Shown one piece after another: positions 1 to 10,517 of a stretch of DNA of 64,000 nt; position 1 is the stretch's first letter, and every line of letters starts with the position of its first letter. The stretch is taken from contig NC_051105.1 in the NCBI RefSeq assembly GCF_901709675.1, positions 14,201,604 through 14,265,603 of the forward strand, written 5' to 3'. Under the pieces are notes generated by a model. That model was not told the DNA's origin. It did no database searches and saw nothing but the letters and a program-made list of their open reading frames with translations. Made by a program: the position numbers and the translations under genes. The DNA comes from Syngnathus acus. Lineage: Eukaryota; Chordata; Actinopteri; Syngnathiformes; Syngnathidae.

Positions 1-80
1 AGAATGCCGCCCAGAAGTAACCCATCCCACTTCCGGGGGTTCCTTACTACGGAACTTAAATTAGCCCAAAATACACAACA
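1..80 (-). repeat. 3' LTR of the gypsy element (partial)
   Basis: Matches the 6352-6553 LTR and starts (minus strand) with TGTTGTGTATTTTGGGC at 80. The rest lies beyond the window edge. A purine tract abuts it at 81-94, which fixes the LTR boundary. Confidence 0.85.
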
Positions 81-94
81 TCTCCTCCCCTCTT
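81..94 (-). other. Polypurine tract of the gypsy element
   Basis: On the minus strand AAGAGGGGAGGAGA directly precedes the LTR terminal TG. This is the position and composition of the plus-strand primer of LTR elements. The same tract precedes the LTR fragment at 2296. Confidence 0.8.
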
Positions 95-312
95 ACAATG
101 AACGTGCTATATGCATGAACAACATAGTCTTATGCCACTATAACTTAACATCTCCAAGATCTATCAATAACTACCATTAAACAATTATCATATATGGTCC
201 AGACTATTTATGACAATAATGTTCCCATGAACCCTTAAGTTTGGGTGAGGGTGGACCTCGAACTATACCCATGGGGATATTCTGCCCCCCATAACTCGGG
301 TCATTCACTAAC

Positions 313-916
313 CTATAAGTCCAGGCATGCAGGAGGCCGCCGCTCTCGAGTAGGATATCTCCTATCTGAAGGCACAGTATTAGCCCTATGGTCGTCCAAT
401 GGTGAACTCGTTGCAGGGGCTTCTGTAAAGGAAGATGTCTCAATCCCTGTTTCGGTCACATCCTCAGCTGGGACTGTTGGCTCTGGTGCGGTTGAGTCCT
501 GCACTTGTGAGGGTATGTGAACCAGTGTGTTGACACTGACAGGTGCATCAGGGCAATCTCTGAGGGACAGCTCCACTGGCACTGACGGAGTCTGTAGGAG
601 TTGATCAACATGTCTCCTCCATACGATATCAGACGTTTGGACAGTTTGGATAGGATACTGGTCCAGTTTGCGCAATAACAGTGTCAGGAATCCACTTTGG
701 TTCGCTATGGTAGTTCCTTGCCTTTCTTTGCCCTTCTGTTCTCTGCACCTAACCTGTTTCTCCTGTTGACATTGGACAATGTCCATCACTGCTGAGGGCT
801 TCAAGAGGTCAAATGTGGTGCTCTCTTTAGCTTCAGGCTAGCAGGAGATGTCTTGGCGGTTGCATGTGGACTGTTGCGGTAGGTTAGTAGAAAGTTGTGC
901 AGTCTCTGATGTAGCG
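313..916 (-). pseudogene. Gypsy integrase C-terminal tail
   Basis: Minus-strand frame of about 163 residues from 804 down to 313, ending in RRYPTRERRPPACLDL, a basic Arg/Pro tail typical of gypsy integrase C-termini (family knowledge). It is the 3' part of the pol frame, separated from the integrase core by the hAT insertion at 925-2704. From 95 to 312 the sequence is non-coding 3' region of the element. Confidence 0.75.
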
Positions 917-1238
917 TTCCTTGCAGGGCTGTGGACTCGGTCGGATTTTTGCACCGAGTCCGAGTCCGGCCTCTTGACCATGAGTCCGAGTCCGAGTTCG
1001 GGTCCGAGTCCGGCTGTCCATTTTTTCTGTTAATTCATGTGAGCGCTTAGTCTTTATTCAAGGCTAATTTAGATCAAAATCTAAATAATTACAACAGTTT
1101 TGTGATGGCTTTGTCTTTATTAAACATATAAGCGAATACAATAAACAGATACTTTCAAGTTTTAATCATTAATTACACCATTATAGCTCAGACATTTATC
1201 TAAACACAAATAATTAGTGACGACCCCTTATTTGGAAA

Positions 1239-2097
1239 GCGAAAAACCCATGTCGTACGGCGTCAGCACTATGTTGTTTTCAATAAAAACATGAAGAACT
1301 CACGTTTGCGTCAGTCAATTTTAATTTTTATAAAGGATTATTCTCATTTGATGTCTTTAAATTCATCCGCGTTCTGCCATTGAAGCGGGGTGCATTCAAA
1401 GACCAGTCGTACAGACGGAACACTCATTCACTTCACCAAAACGCAACAATATAATTACGTGAGCTCTTTGCATAAACCTCGATGCAAAGAAACTCCTCTT
1501 TTTGGGTACAGGCTACAAGGAGTATATATTACAAAGGAGACTTTATACTTAATTGTGATCATCATTCATCCATCCATCCATTTTATTTTATTACTCAGGT
1601 ATTTTCAAAGCAAATTAATATTGTTGCATTTATTAATTTGCTTTAACATGACAGCGCAATATAATTAAAAGCTGACACGATAGCAATGTCAAACGTGTTC
1701 ATTTAAGAAAAAGCCACACACGTTTTGTGATCAAATCTTTCATAACGAGAATGATTTGAGTGAATTGATTTTACAATTTTTATCCCCCCTCCCCACCATC
1801 TGTCACTTTGCTTGGGACAAAAGGAGCCTTCAGAACTGAAATTTCTTCTCAATTATTCATTCAAATCAATTCACTCAAATCATTCTCGTTATGAAAGATT
1901 TGATCACAAAACGTTTCCGTCTGTACGACTGGTCTTTGAATGCACCCCGCTTCAATGGCAGAACGCGGATGAATTTAAAGACATCAAATGAGAATAATCC
2001 TTTATAAAAATTAAAATTGACTGACGCAAACGTGAGTTCTTCATGTTTTTATTGAAAACAACATAGTGTTGACGCCGTACGACATCGGTTTTTCGCT
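1239..2097. repeat. Long foldback inverted repeat
   Basis: The left arm 1239-1420 plus 1719-1768 pairs almost perfectly with 1861-2097 in reverse complement, with an 87-90 bp loop. About 298 bp (1421-1718) interrupt the left arm only. Both arms are AT-rich and non-coding. Family not recognised; it could be a foldback-type element captured in the hAT. Confidence 0.85.
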
Positions 2098-2120
2098 ATA
2101 ATTCGGTATAATTCGGGGTA

Positions 2121-2481
2121 GTCCACCCTCACCCAAAGTTAAGGTTTCATGGGAATATTATTGTCATAATTGTCTGGACCATATATGATAATTGTTTAAT
2201 GGTAGTTATTGATAGATCTTGAAGATGTCAAGTTATAGGTGCATAAGACTATGTTGTTCATGCATATAGCACGTTCATTGTAAGAGGGGAAGAGATGTTG
2301 TGTATTTTGGGCTAACTCAAATTCCGTAGTAGAAAAACCCCGGAAGTGGGATGGGCATTCTGTGTTGTTCTGGTACGCCCTGTGAACGGACTGTGAGTAA
2401 GGAATAAAGCAGTTATCATTCACGTCGTTGTCCGACCTATTCTTGCTATCTAAGAACCTGGAAAATAGTAAGGATATAACA
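2121..2481 (+). repeat. Gypsy 3'-UTR/PPT/LTR fragment, opposite orientation
   Basis: Near-identical to the reverse complement of 1-251. It contains the element's 3' non-coding region, the purine tract and a 186-bp LTR (2296-2481, TGTTG...TAACA). It lies inside the hAT, opposite to the host gypsy. It may come from a second copy or from local rearrangement. Confidence 0.85.
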
Positions 2482-2712
2482 TATATCACGTGTCATTACG
2501 ACGAGTTTGGTGGAGTTTTTACTGCTTCTTCCAACTCCTAACGCGCTGACTGTAACCTGACACTCTCTGGCTGCGTCTTGCCTCTTTTTTTTATTGTCGG
2601 ACTCGGTGGACTCGGTCAAAATCAGCACCGAGTCCGAGTCCGGCAAAAATGACCGAGTCCGACCGAGTCCGAGTCCCCGAGTCCGAACCGAGTCCACAGC
2701 CCTGGTTCCTTG

Positions 2713-5075
2713 TCCTTGTGATGTTTTCAAGGCACGTTTCATGGTTTGAACAAATCTCTCAGCAAGCCCATTTGTTGCGGGGTGGTAGGGAGCTGACTTA
2801 ATGTTTTGAACCCCGTTAACTTGTAGGAACCATGCCATTTCCTGAGACAAATTGGGGTCCATTGTCAGAGACTAGCTGTGCAGGAGATCCAAACCGACTA
2901 AAGTTAAACAGTTCTCTTAACTTTTCGATTGCCTTCTCTGCGGTGGTTGATCTCATGATAGCCACCTCTGGCCATTTACTGTGTGCATCAACAGCAACAA
3001 GGAACATTCTGTCCTCCACTGGTGCCACAAAATCAATGTGCACACGGTGCCATGGTCCTTGTGGGAATTCCCAGGGGTGAAGAGGTGCTAGTGGAGTATT
3101 GTTTCTGACTTTGTGGCATGATGGACAGCTTTTGGCCAACTCTTCAATCTGTTGATCCATGTTCGGCCACCAAAAATAGCTTCTCGCTATTTCCTTCATT
3201 CGTACTATTCCGCTGTGTCCCGAATGCAGTTGCTGCAGCACTTTTGTGCGAAGTGACCGTGGAATGACCACCCTCCTCTCCCACAGCAAACACCCAGACT
3301 GGACAGACAGTTCCAACCTGCTTCCGAGGAAGGGCTTCAGGTTTGCATTATCACCAGCAGGTTGACCCTTGACGACGACGTCCATGACCGCCGATAACTC
3401 GGGGTCATTTCGAGTCTCCCTTTTTACCTGTACAGCTGAGACAGGTGCTTTCTCTACCTCCCTGAAGTAGAAGATATCCACCGTGTTCGACTCCGGCTTC
3501 ATGACAGGTAATGGCAGTCTGGATAAGCCATCCGCGTTGCAGTGGAAGTCTGATTTGCGATATATGATGTCATACGCATGTGCCGACAACAACAGAGCCC
3601 ACCTCTGCAGTCGGGATCCAGCAAGAGACGGTATCCCAGTGTGAGGACCGAGGATGGTTGTGAGGGGTCGATGGTCGGTTAGGAGCGTAAACTTCCTTCC
3701 ATACAAGTCTTGATGGAATTTCCTAACTCCAAAACAATGCTCAGTGCCTCTCGTTCCAGCTGAGCATAGTTAGACTCTGCCTTGTTCAATGTCCTTGATG
3801 CAAAAGCGATTGGCTTTTTCTCACTACCCGGCAGGACATGAGAGAGAACCGCCCCTACTCCGTAAGGAGAGGCGTCACAGGCGAGCTGAAATGGAAGTGA
3901 TGGGTTGAAGTGAGTGAGGAGCTCGGATGTAGTCAGCACTTCTTTAGCCTTTTCAAAAGTCTCCTGACAACTGGCTGTCCACTTCCACGTTTTGTCTTGG
4001 CGTCGCAGTTCGTGCAGCTGTTGTAGCAGTGATGACAGATTGGGGATGAAGCGTCCGTAGTAGTTCAACAGTCCTAAGAGGGATCGCAGCTGGCTGATGT
4101 TTTGTGGTGGGGGTGCATCCACGACAGCTGCCACATTTGATGGTGCAGTGTGCAGCCCTTCTGAATAGATCACATGCCCCAGATATTCCACAGATGGTTG
4201 GAGGAAGTCACATTTGTCCTTACGGACTCTCAAGCCATAGTCCTTCAGCCAAATTTCACCACACCCAGATGTGTGTGTGACGATCATTAGGACTTTAACT
4301 TTTTAACTTTAACTTTGAAGGGTAGCATCCAAGTTGCGCAGGTGTTCGTCATCGTTTGATCCGGTGCACAGGATATCGTCAAGGTAGCACTGTACCCCAG
4401 ACAACCCGCTAAGGATTTGAGCCATTGCCCACTGAAACAGTGCCCGGGCTGACGTGATGCCGAACGGCAGTCTGCAGTATCTAAAGAGTCCCTTATGTGT
4501 GTTAATGGTCAACATTTCACGTGACTCTTTTTCTACATGCATTTGTAGGTAAGCCTGACTGAGATCTATCTTACTGAATTTTTGTCCCCCACTCAGTCAA
4601 GCAAACAAGTCGTCAATTAGGGGAAGTGGATATTGCTCTGCTGCTAACACAGGGTTACGTGTTACCTTGAAGTCTCCACAGGTCCGGATTCCCCCATCTT
4701 TTTTTGTACTGGAACGATGGGCGTGGCCCACTCACTGATGGTCACTGGTTCCAAAACCCCAATCTTGACCAGGGTGTCCAAGTCAGCTTCCACCTTGGGT
4801 CAGATTGCGTATGGCACTGGTCTAGCTTTCATGAACACAGGCTTGCTATCAGGTTTGACATGTAACTTAATGGTTATATCTTTCATGCTGCCTAATTCGT
4901 CACGGAAAACCTCTTTGTGTTTCTCCAGTATTTCCTGTTGCGGAGAGGAACTGTGTGACAGCTTCCTTATCGCTTACCAGTCCAGCCGGATTCCCTGTAG
5001 CCATGTACGCCCCATTATAGCAGGATGATTTCCCTTGGTCACATAAAGGGGAAGCTTTTTGGTTTGCCCGTTGCA
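2713..5075 (-). pseudogene. Gypsy pol: RT, RNase H, integrase
   Basis: Read from 5075 down, the RT palm shows YLDDILCTG (frame 4542-4309). The thumb and RNase H follow (4287-3679: LRVRKDKCDFL, then CDASPYGVGAVLSH). Then come RNase H end and integrase (3706-2816), with an HHCC zinc finger near HSGHSGIVRMKEIARSYFWW and CPSC, and core Asp motifs VHIDFVAP and DNGPQF. The third acidic residue lies in YHPATNGLAERFVQ (about 2760). The frame is broken by a stop at 4596-4598, a SINE tail at 4251-4315, and a frameshift near 3700. The last integrase segment runs straight into the hAT end at 2704. Confidence 0.92.
4251..4315 (+). mobile_element. SINE 3' tail fragment inside gypsy RT
   Basis: AATTTCACCACACCCAG, the TGTGTGTGACGATCATT block and ACTTTAACTTT repeats match the 3' end of the SINE at 54295-54604. 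The RT frame would be continuous across it (…ATLQ | RLKDYGL…), so this is an insertion and not element sequence. Confidence 0.8.
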
Positions 5076-6058
5076 CTAAACAGTCACATCTGTCATCCCT
5101 TCCATGTGCACTCGATGTCCCGTATATGCCTTAAACACTGTGTCTGATGGACGTAGTGGGAGGTGCCTCATGTGTTCCCTATAGATTTTGTGTGACACTA
5201 GTGATGCCTTTGACCCCGTGTCTATCTGCATTTTCACCACATGTCCCTCCAACTTGGGTTCAGCCCAGTAGCCATCTGAGCTCTCACCTACACTCATTAC
5301 CCGTATCGTATTTACAGGCACTTCTTCCCCTGAAGAATCACTATTTCTTTCATTATCATGGCGAACTTTGCGAACATGCCTTTTCTGTATGTATTTCACA
5401 TTGTCTCTTTTGTTTTCAGTCCTTGAGCTTTTGTCTGCGCTCTGTTTACTTCTGCATGCCCGCTCTATGTGGCCTTTTTTTCCACAGTTACGACAGTCCA
5501 TCTCTTTACACCAGCATGTTGATGCAAGGTGTCCAGATTTGCCACAGCGAAAACATGGCCCTTGTGCGTTTGGTTTATCGCTGTTGAGTTGGTGCACTCT
5601 TCCTGTGTCAAGTTTCTTTCTGTGAGCAATCTCTTCTGTGCTGTTTTGTTTCTGAGTCAGCATACCAGCCTGTCTCTCAAAGTGTCACTTAACACATCCT
5701 GGAACTCACAGTTTTCGGCTAGCTTGCGTATTGCTGCTACAAACTGGGTGACCGACTCACCCTCCTTCTGGCTGCGTCTGTGAAATCGGAATCTTTCTGC
5801 GATTACCAGGGGTTTCGGTGAAAGATGGTTTGCCAGCACTTCCACTATTTCTTTGTATGTTTTACTGCCTTGCTTTGCTGGTTGTAGTAGGTCGCGTAGC
5901 AGGTTAAACGTTTTTGGCCCTATTATACTCAAAAAAGTGGGTACTAACTTCTCCTCCTCTATATCATTAGCCACGGCGAAGTAATCAAAACGCTCGGTAT
6001 ACTATGAGCTGCAATACTCTCGTCAAAGGGACCGATTGAGCGAATTATTCCAGCCATT
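5076..6058 (-). pseudogene. Gypsy gag-protease remnant
   Basis: From the probable gag start at 6058, a frameshift near 5990 leads into a capsid-like frame (5974-5657: ERFRFHRRSQKEGESVTQFV). The next frame (5663-5076) carries two CX2CX4HX4C zinc knuckles (CFRCGKSGHLASTC and CRNCGKKGHIERAC) and then an aspartic protease motif MQIDTGSKASLVS. Gag packages RNA; the protease matures the polyprotein. At least two frameshifts make it non-functional. Confidence 0.88.
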
Positions 6059-6351
6059 TCAAGCTCCTGTTTGTATGGCGCTGCTTTTCCTTCACAGACG
6101 TCACCCCCCAGTAGGCTAGGCTACTCTTTTTCACTCTTCACCACACTACTCACGACGTTGTCGATAGTCCACCGATCCACTCCTCCCCTCTAGCTGAAGC
6201 TGGCCGTCTGGTTCAAGCACACCTGGCGTGATGACAGCGACTACTGGCCCACCATCCGCAGCAGTGCGAGGCATTAGCAGGAAAGAGAAATAACTTTCAC
6301 TTTCACGGTGTGGACAACACGCGTCAGTCCAGACGTCCTCGTCGCCAGTTT

Positions 6352-6553
6352 TGTTATATCCTTACTATTTTCCAGGTTCTTATCTAACAAGAATAGGTCG
6401 GACAACGACGTGAAGGTTAACTGGTTTATTCCTTAACCGCGGTCCGTTAACAGGGCGCACACACACACAACACAGAATGCCGCCCAGAAGTAACCCATCC
6501 CACTTCCGGGGGTTCCTTACGACAGAACTTAAGTTAGCCCAAAATACACGACA
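6352..6553 (-). repeat. 5' LTR of the gypsy element
   Basis: 202 bp, starting TGTCGTGTATTTTGGGC at 6553 and ending ...GGATATAACA at 6352 (minus strand; TG...CA). It is directly followed by AAACTGGCGACGAGGAC, the expected primer-binding-site position. The outer flank at 6554 is hAT sequence matching 51127-51870 in reverse. Confidence 0.85.
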
Positions 6554-7241
6554 CCAGCAACACTGTTCCCACTGAAAATTAAGGGGAGTTTGTTGTAAAA
6601 AAAAAAGCATTTTGAATATAATTTGTACATATAGCAGAGATTGAAACTAGCGACCATTCTCATTTTCAAACAATGCAGGATGCTCAAGGACATTGATGCA
6701 CCACCTGTTTGCGACTAATCTTAACTTTTAATGTTCTTAAGGCCGACTTTAAGGAAGTGTTTCCCGTTTCCTCACCTCTGTCACCAGGTGTTTGTGAGTT
6801 AAAGCTCTGCTCTAATTTTTAGATAGCCGTCACCGTGTTGCCATTTTGATTTCTTTATTTAGATGTATTCTTTCACTGATTCTTCAAGATGATGTATTTG
6901 GTCAGAATGTTTGCCGTTTGATGTGATTTCGCCTCATAAGAAGAACATTTTTCATAAATCTGACCTGCAGGCAATGAGGTGATGGAAACTGTTATTCATA
7001 ATAACAGTGTCGTATTTAATGAGAATCACTGATAGCAGTTTTTGGGTGAAATATTTTTTTAATGCTGTTAATAAATATATTTGTTTTCAAAAAGCTTTTT
7101 TGAATATCTATGCTTTACTACCTACTAAAGACCGAAACCTTTTATGCAATGACCTTTACATGTCGTTTATATTGCTTCACACAAACACGACATCCATCTG
7201 CTACTGGTTTGGCCCTCACGGTCAAAATTTAGAACCCAATT

Positions 7242-10200
7242 CAAAGTCAAAGTCAAAGTCAAAGTCAGCTTTATTGTCAATCCCTTCATATGTCAAGACA
7301 CACAAAGAAACCGAAATTCCGTTTCCTCCATCCCACGGTGACGAGACATACAAGTAGGCGACACAAAACAAAAACAAGAAGGCACAAACCATAAATAATA
7401 AATAATAAATAAAATAAAATAAAATGAGCGATGAATAAAAACAGACCAATAACCCATTGAATATGAGGGGCAAAACCGAGCCAGTGAGCATACAGCAAGA
7501 ACAGGACGCTACGCTGAAAGGGGGAGCGAGTTCAGGATCCTAACAGCCTGGAGCACGAAGCTGTTGGAAAGTCTGGTGGTGCGGGAGCGCAGGCTCCTGT
7601 ACCGCCTCCCAGAGGGCAGAAGTTCAAACAAAGAGTGAGCGGGGTGACTCACATCACTCACAATCTTGGTCGCCTTGCGGGTGAGATGGGAGGAGTAAAT
7701 GTCCTTCAAGGAGGGGAGAGAAGCACCAATAGTCTTGCTAGCCGTTTTCACAATGCGCTGCAGGGCCTTCAAGTCTTGGTCAGTGCAGCTGCCACCCCAG
7801 ACAGCAATACAGCTGGAGAGGACGCTCTCAATGGTGCCGCGGTAAAAAGTAGTCATGACGGCCGGAGGAGTCCCCGCTCGCCTGAGTTTCCGAAGGAAGT
7901 ACAGGCGGCGCTGGGCCTTCTTCGCCAGCGACGCGGTGTTGGTGGACCAGGAGAGATCCTCACTGATGTGCACCCCCAGGAACCTGGCGCTGCTCACTCT
8001 CTCCACCACAGCACCGTCGATGGTCAGCGGCAGGTGTTGGGCGTGACCCTTCCGGAAGTCAACGACAATCTCCTTGGTCTTGTCGACGTTCAGCAGGAGG
8101 TTGTTGTCCCTGCACCACGCGGTCAGAAGGTCAACCTCCAGCCTGTATTGAGTCTCGTCTCCCTTGGTGATGAGACCCACCAGAGTCGTGTCGTCAGCAA
8201 ACTTCACTATGCGGTTGCCGCTGCAGGTGGCAGCGCAGTCATGCGTCAGGAGGGTGAAGAGCAGCGGACTGAGCACGCAGCCTTGGGGGGCCCCTGTGCT
8301 CAGCGTGATGCTGGCGGAGATCTTGTCGCCAACACGTACCACCTGTGGCCTCTGACAGAGGAAGTCCAGTAGCCAGTTGCAGAGGCCGGTACTGAGGCCC
8401 AGCTTGTCAAGTTTGCTGATGAGACGCTGCGGCACAATGGTGTTGAAGGCAGAACTGAAGTCCACAAACAGCAACCTCACATACGAGTCCTTCCCCTCCA
8501 GGTGGGTGAGGGCCGAGTGGAGGGCAGAGCAGATGGCATCCTCAGAGGACCGTTTGGCTCGGTACGCAAACTGGAAGGGGTCAATGGTGGGGGGGAGAAC
8601 TGACCGGATGTGCTCCAAGACAAGCCGCTCAAAGCACTTCATGACGATGGGCGTAAGTGCCACGGGGCGGTAGTCATTGAAGCAGGACGGAGCAGGCTTC
8701 TTCGGCACAGGTACGATGGTGGCTGCTTTGAAACTCGACGGGACGATGGCCTGCTGCAGGGAAGTGTTAAAGATGTCCGTGAAGACACCCGCCAGCTCAC
8801 CAGCGCAGTCCTTCAGCGCTCGACCCGGGATGTTGTCCGGGCCCGCCGCCTTACGGACGTCGATAGCGGCAAGCGTCCTCCTCACGCTGTCGGCGGAGAG
8901 GCACAGGGGCAGCTCGTGGGAAGGGGGAGTGGCCTTCAGCGGGCAAGTGCTGTTCTGAGCGTCGAAGCGAGCAAAGAAGCGGTTGAGGTCATTGAGCAGA
9001 CGGACGTCGCCATCACAGCTCTGCGGCGCGGGCTTGTAGTCCGTGATGGTTTGAATGCCCTGCCAAAGGCGCCGTGCGTCCCTGCTGTCCTTGAAGTGAG
9101 CGGTAATTTTGCCCGAGAACGCCCTCTTCGCTTCTTTGATGCCCCGGGACAGGTCGGCCCTCGCAGTCCTCAAGCCAGCCTCATCCCCCGCCCGGAAGGC
9201 TTTGTCCCTGGCCCTCAGCAGCCTGAAGACAGCCCCCGTCAGCCATGGCTTCCGGTTTGCCCGAGTGACGACGGATACTGAGTGTGTCACATCATCAATG
9301 CACTTCCCGATGTCGGAGGAAACAGAGTCAGTATACTCCTCAATGTCCGCCCGACCGTCACAAGTGGCCGCCCTCCTAAACACGTCCCAGTCGGTAGAGC
9401 CAAAGCAGTCACGAAGCGCATCAGAGGCACCCTCAGGCCACACCCGCACCCGCTTGCGAACTGGTCTGGATGTTCTCACCTTTTGTCTGTATGCGGGCAA
9501 AAGCATAACAGTGAGATGGTCAGAAAGCCCAAGATGGGGGAGGGGGGCGGCTTTGAAAGCTCCTTTATGCGAAGAGTAGACCAGGTCCAGGAAGCTGTCG
9601 CCACGCGTAGGAAAATCAACATGCTGGTGAAGCCTCGGAAAAACAGACTTCAGATTAGCATGATTAAAATCCCCAGCGAAGATGGTGAAACCGTCAGGGT
9701 GCGCTGTCTGTTGGTCACTGACAGCCTGGTACAGTTCACTAAGAGCCGCGATCCTGTCGCCTTCGATGTTGGAAGGCGGGATGTAAACCGCGACCAGCAG
9801 AATCGCGGTAAATTCCCTTGGCAGGTAAAAAGGACGGCACTTAATGATCACAAACTCCGCCAGTGGCGAGCAGTGCCTGCATACCACCACAGAGTCCCGG
9901 CACCACTCGTCACGGATGTAGACGCATATTCCACCTCCACGAGATTTCCCCCCTCGTACAATGGTCCGGTCCGCCCGATAGCACGCTAGCCGCTCCAGAC
10001 GTACAGCCGAGTCCGGAATGTTGACGGTCAACCAAGTCTCAGTGAACACGAGCACACAGCAGTCACGCACCGTCCGGTTCGTAGATCTCAGCAAGCGAAT
10101 GTAATCCATTTTGTTGTCCAGCGATCGAACATTCGCCAGAAGAATGGAAGGCACGGCCGGGCGAGCCGGGTTGGCCGCCAGCCTGGCCCGGACGCCCCCA

Positions 10201-10517
10201 CGCTTGCCCCTCTTCAGCCTCCTCGCACACCGCTTTCGACGTTTCCCAACCGGGGGAGGAATAGCAGACGATTCCGGCGACGCTTCAGGACGTAGCAGTC
10301 CGAGCGCCTTTAATGTCCCCGCATCAAAGTCCAGAACTCGACAAAAGTCGCTTTCGCCGATGTCGAGCAGAACCTTCCTGCCGTACTTGTAGCACGACTC
10401 AGTACGACGAGACGAACGCACAAAACTGCCGGTCAAACACTCATTTGACGAACAAAACACCGTTCGAGCGGGACAGAGAGAGGTCGCTGCGTATGCACGC
10501 GCCGCCATCTTGATATT
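7242..10517 (-). mobile_element. LINE, Rex1/L2-like, near full length
   Basis: The 3' end (7242) carries short tandem CAAAGT repeats. The 5' end stops a few bases before the ORF start. It is flanked on both sides by hAT sequence that is continuous in the paralogous copy at 51127. The 3' UTR (7242-7508) recurs as an isolated 5'-truncated tail at 59462-59699. Clade assignment (Rex1/L2 part of the CR1-like group) is from recalled sequence character, not a tree. Confidence 0.85.
7509..10508 (-). CDS. LINE ORF: endonuclease-reverse transcriptase
   Basis: An uninterrupted frame of 999 residues. I place the start at ATG 10508 inside AAGATGGCGGC, because the upstream ATG (10532) lies in the flanking hAT. 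A basic stretch (GKRRKRCARRLKRGKR, about residue 87-105) precedes an APE-type endonuclease: ANVRSL near 125, TETWL, AGDFNHAN, then LSDH. The reverse transcriptase follows with [43 protein letters not shown] and the catalytic FADDTT. The C-terminus has [20 protein letters not shown]. The protein would nick DNA and prime reverse transcription of its own RNA. No frame breaks are visible, so it could be recently active, although its 5' UTR is nearly absent. Confidence 0.9.
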   Translation of the reverse strand: MAARAYAATSLCPARTVFCSSNECLTGSFVRSSRRTESCYKYGRKVLLDIGESDFCRVLDFDAGTLKALGLLRPEASPESSAIPPPVGKRRKRCARRLKRGKRGGVRARLAANPARPAVPSILLANVRSLDNKMDYIRLLRSTNRTVRDCCVLVFTETWLTVNIPDSAVRLERLACYRADRTIVRGGKSRGGGICVYIRDEWCRDSVVVCRHCSPLAEFVIIKCRPFYLPREFTAILLVAVYIPPSNIEGDRIAALSELYQAVSDQQTAHPDGFTIFAGDFNHANLKSVFPRLHQHVDFPTRGDSFLDLVYSSHKGAFKAAPLPHLGLSDHLTVMLLPAYRQKVRTSRPVRKRVRVWPEGASDALRDCFGSTDWDVFRRAATCDGRADIEEYTDSVSSDIGKCIDDVTHSVSVVTRANRKPWLTGAVFRLLRARDKAFRAGDEAGLRTARADLSRGIKEAKRAFSGKITAHFKDSRDARRLWQGIQTITDYKPAPQSCDGDVRLLNDLNRFFARFDAQNSTCPLKATPPSHELPLCLSADSVRRTLAAIDVRKAAGPDNIPGRALKDCAGELAGVFTDIFNTSLQQAIVPSSFKAATIVPVPKKPAPSCFNDYRPVALTPIVMKCFERLVLEHIRSVLPPTIDPFQFAYRAKRSSEDAICSALHSALTHLEGKDSYVRLLFVDFSSAFNTIVPQRLISKLDKLGLSTGLCNWLLDFLCQRPQVVRVGDKISASITLSTGAPQGCVLSPLLFTLLTHDCAATCSGNRIVKFADDTTLVGLITKGDETQYRLEVDLLTAWCRDNNLLLNVDKTKEIVVDFRKGHAQHLPLTIDGAVVERVSSARFLGVHISEDLSWSTNTASLAKKAQRRLYFLRKLRRAGTPPAVMTTFYRGTIESVLSSCIAVWGGSCTDQDLKALQRIVKTASKTIGASLPSLKDIYSSHLTRKATKIVSDVSHPAHSLFELLPSGRRYRSLRSRTTRLSNSFVLQAVRILNSLPLSA

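Larger units (their letters stand above)
925..2704. mobile_element. hAT transposon inserted in gypsy integrase
   Basis: The left end begins CAGGGCTGTGGACTCGG and the right end is its inverted copy ending CCACAGCCCTG. Perfect 8-bp duplications GTTCCTTG flank it (917-924 and 2705-2712), as for hAT elements. GAGTCC-rich subterminal repeats occur at both ends. No transposase frame is visible. The interior holds a large foldback (1239-2097) and an antisense gypsy end (2121-2481). It is therefore a non-autonomous element carrying foreign cargo, or one that was itself hit by later insertions. Confidence 0.93.
1..6553 (-). mobile_element. Ty3/gypsy LTR retrotransposon, decayed, left end outside window
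   Basis: Read on the minus strand, the order is 5' LTR (6352-6553), gag with two zinc knuckles, aspartic protease, reverse transcriptase, RNase H, integrase, polypurine tract and 3' LTR (from 80 leftward, cut by the window edge). This protease-RT-RNaseH-integrase order is that of Ty3/gypsy elements. The element is dead: gag is frameshifted, the RT has an in-frame stop at 4596-4598, a SINE tail sits in the RT, and a hAT transposon (925-2704) cuts the integrase. It lies inside an older hAT whose sequence resumes at 6554. Confidence 0.93.

Noticed and set aside
7635-9989. Several plus-strand open frames of 150-245 residues opposite the LINE ORF
   Set aside because: They are antisense shadows of the GC-rich endonuclease-RT frame on the minus strand and lack any domain motif.
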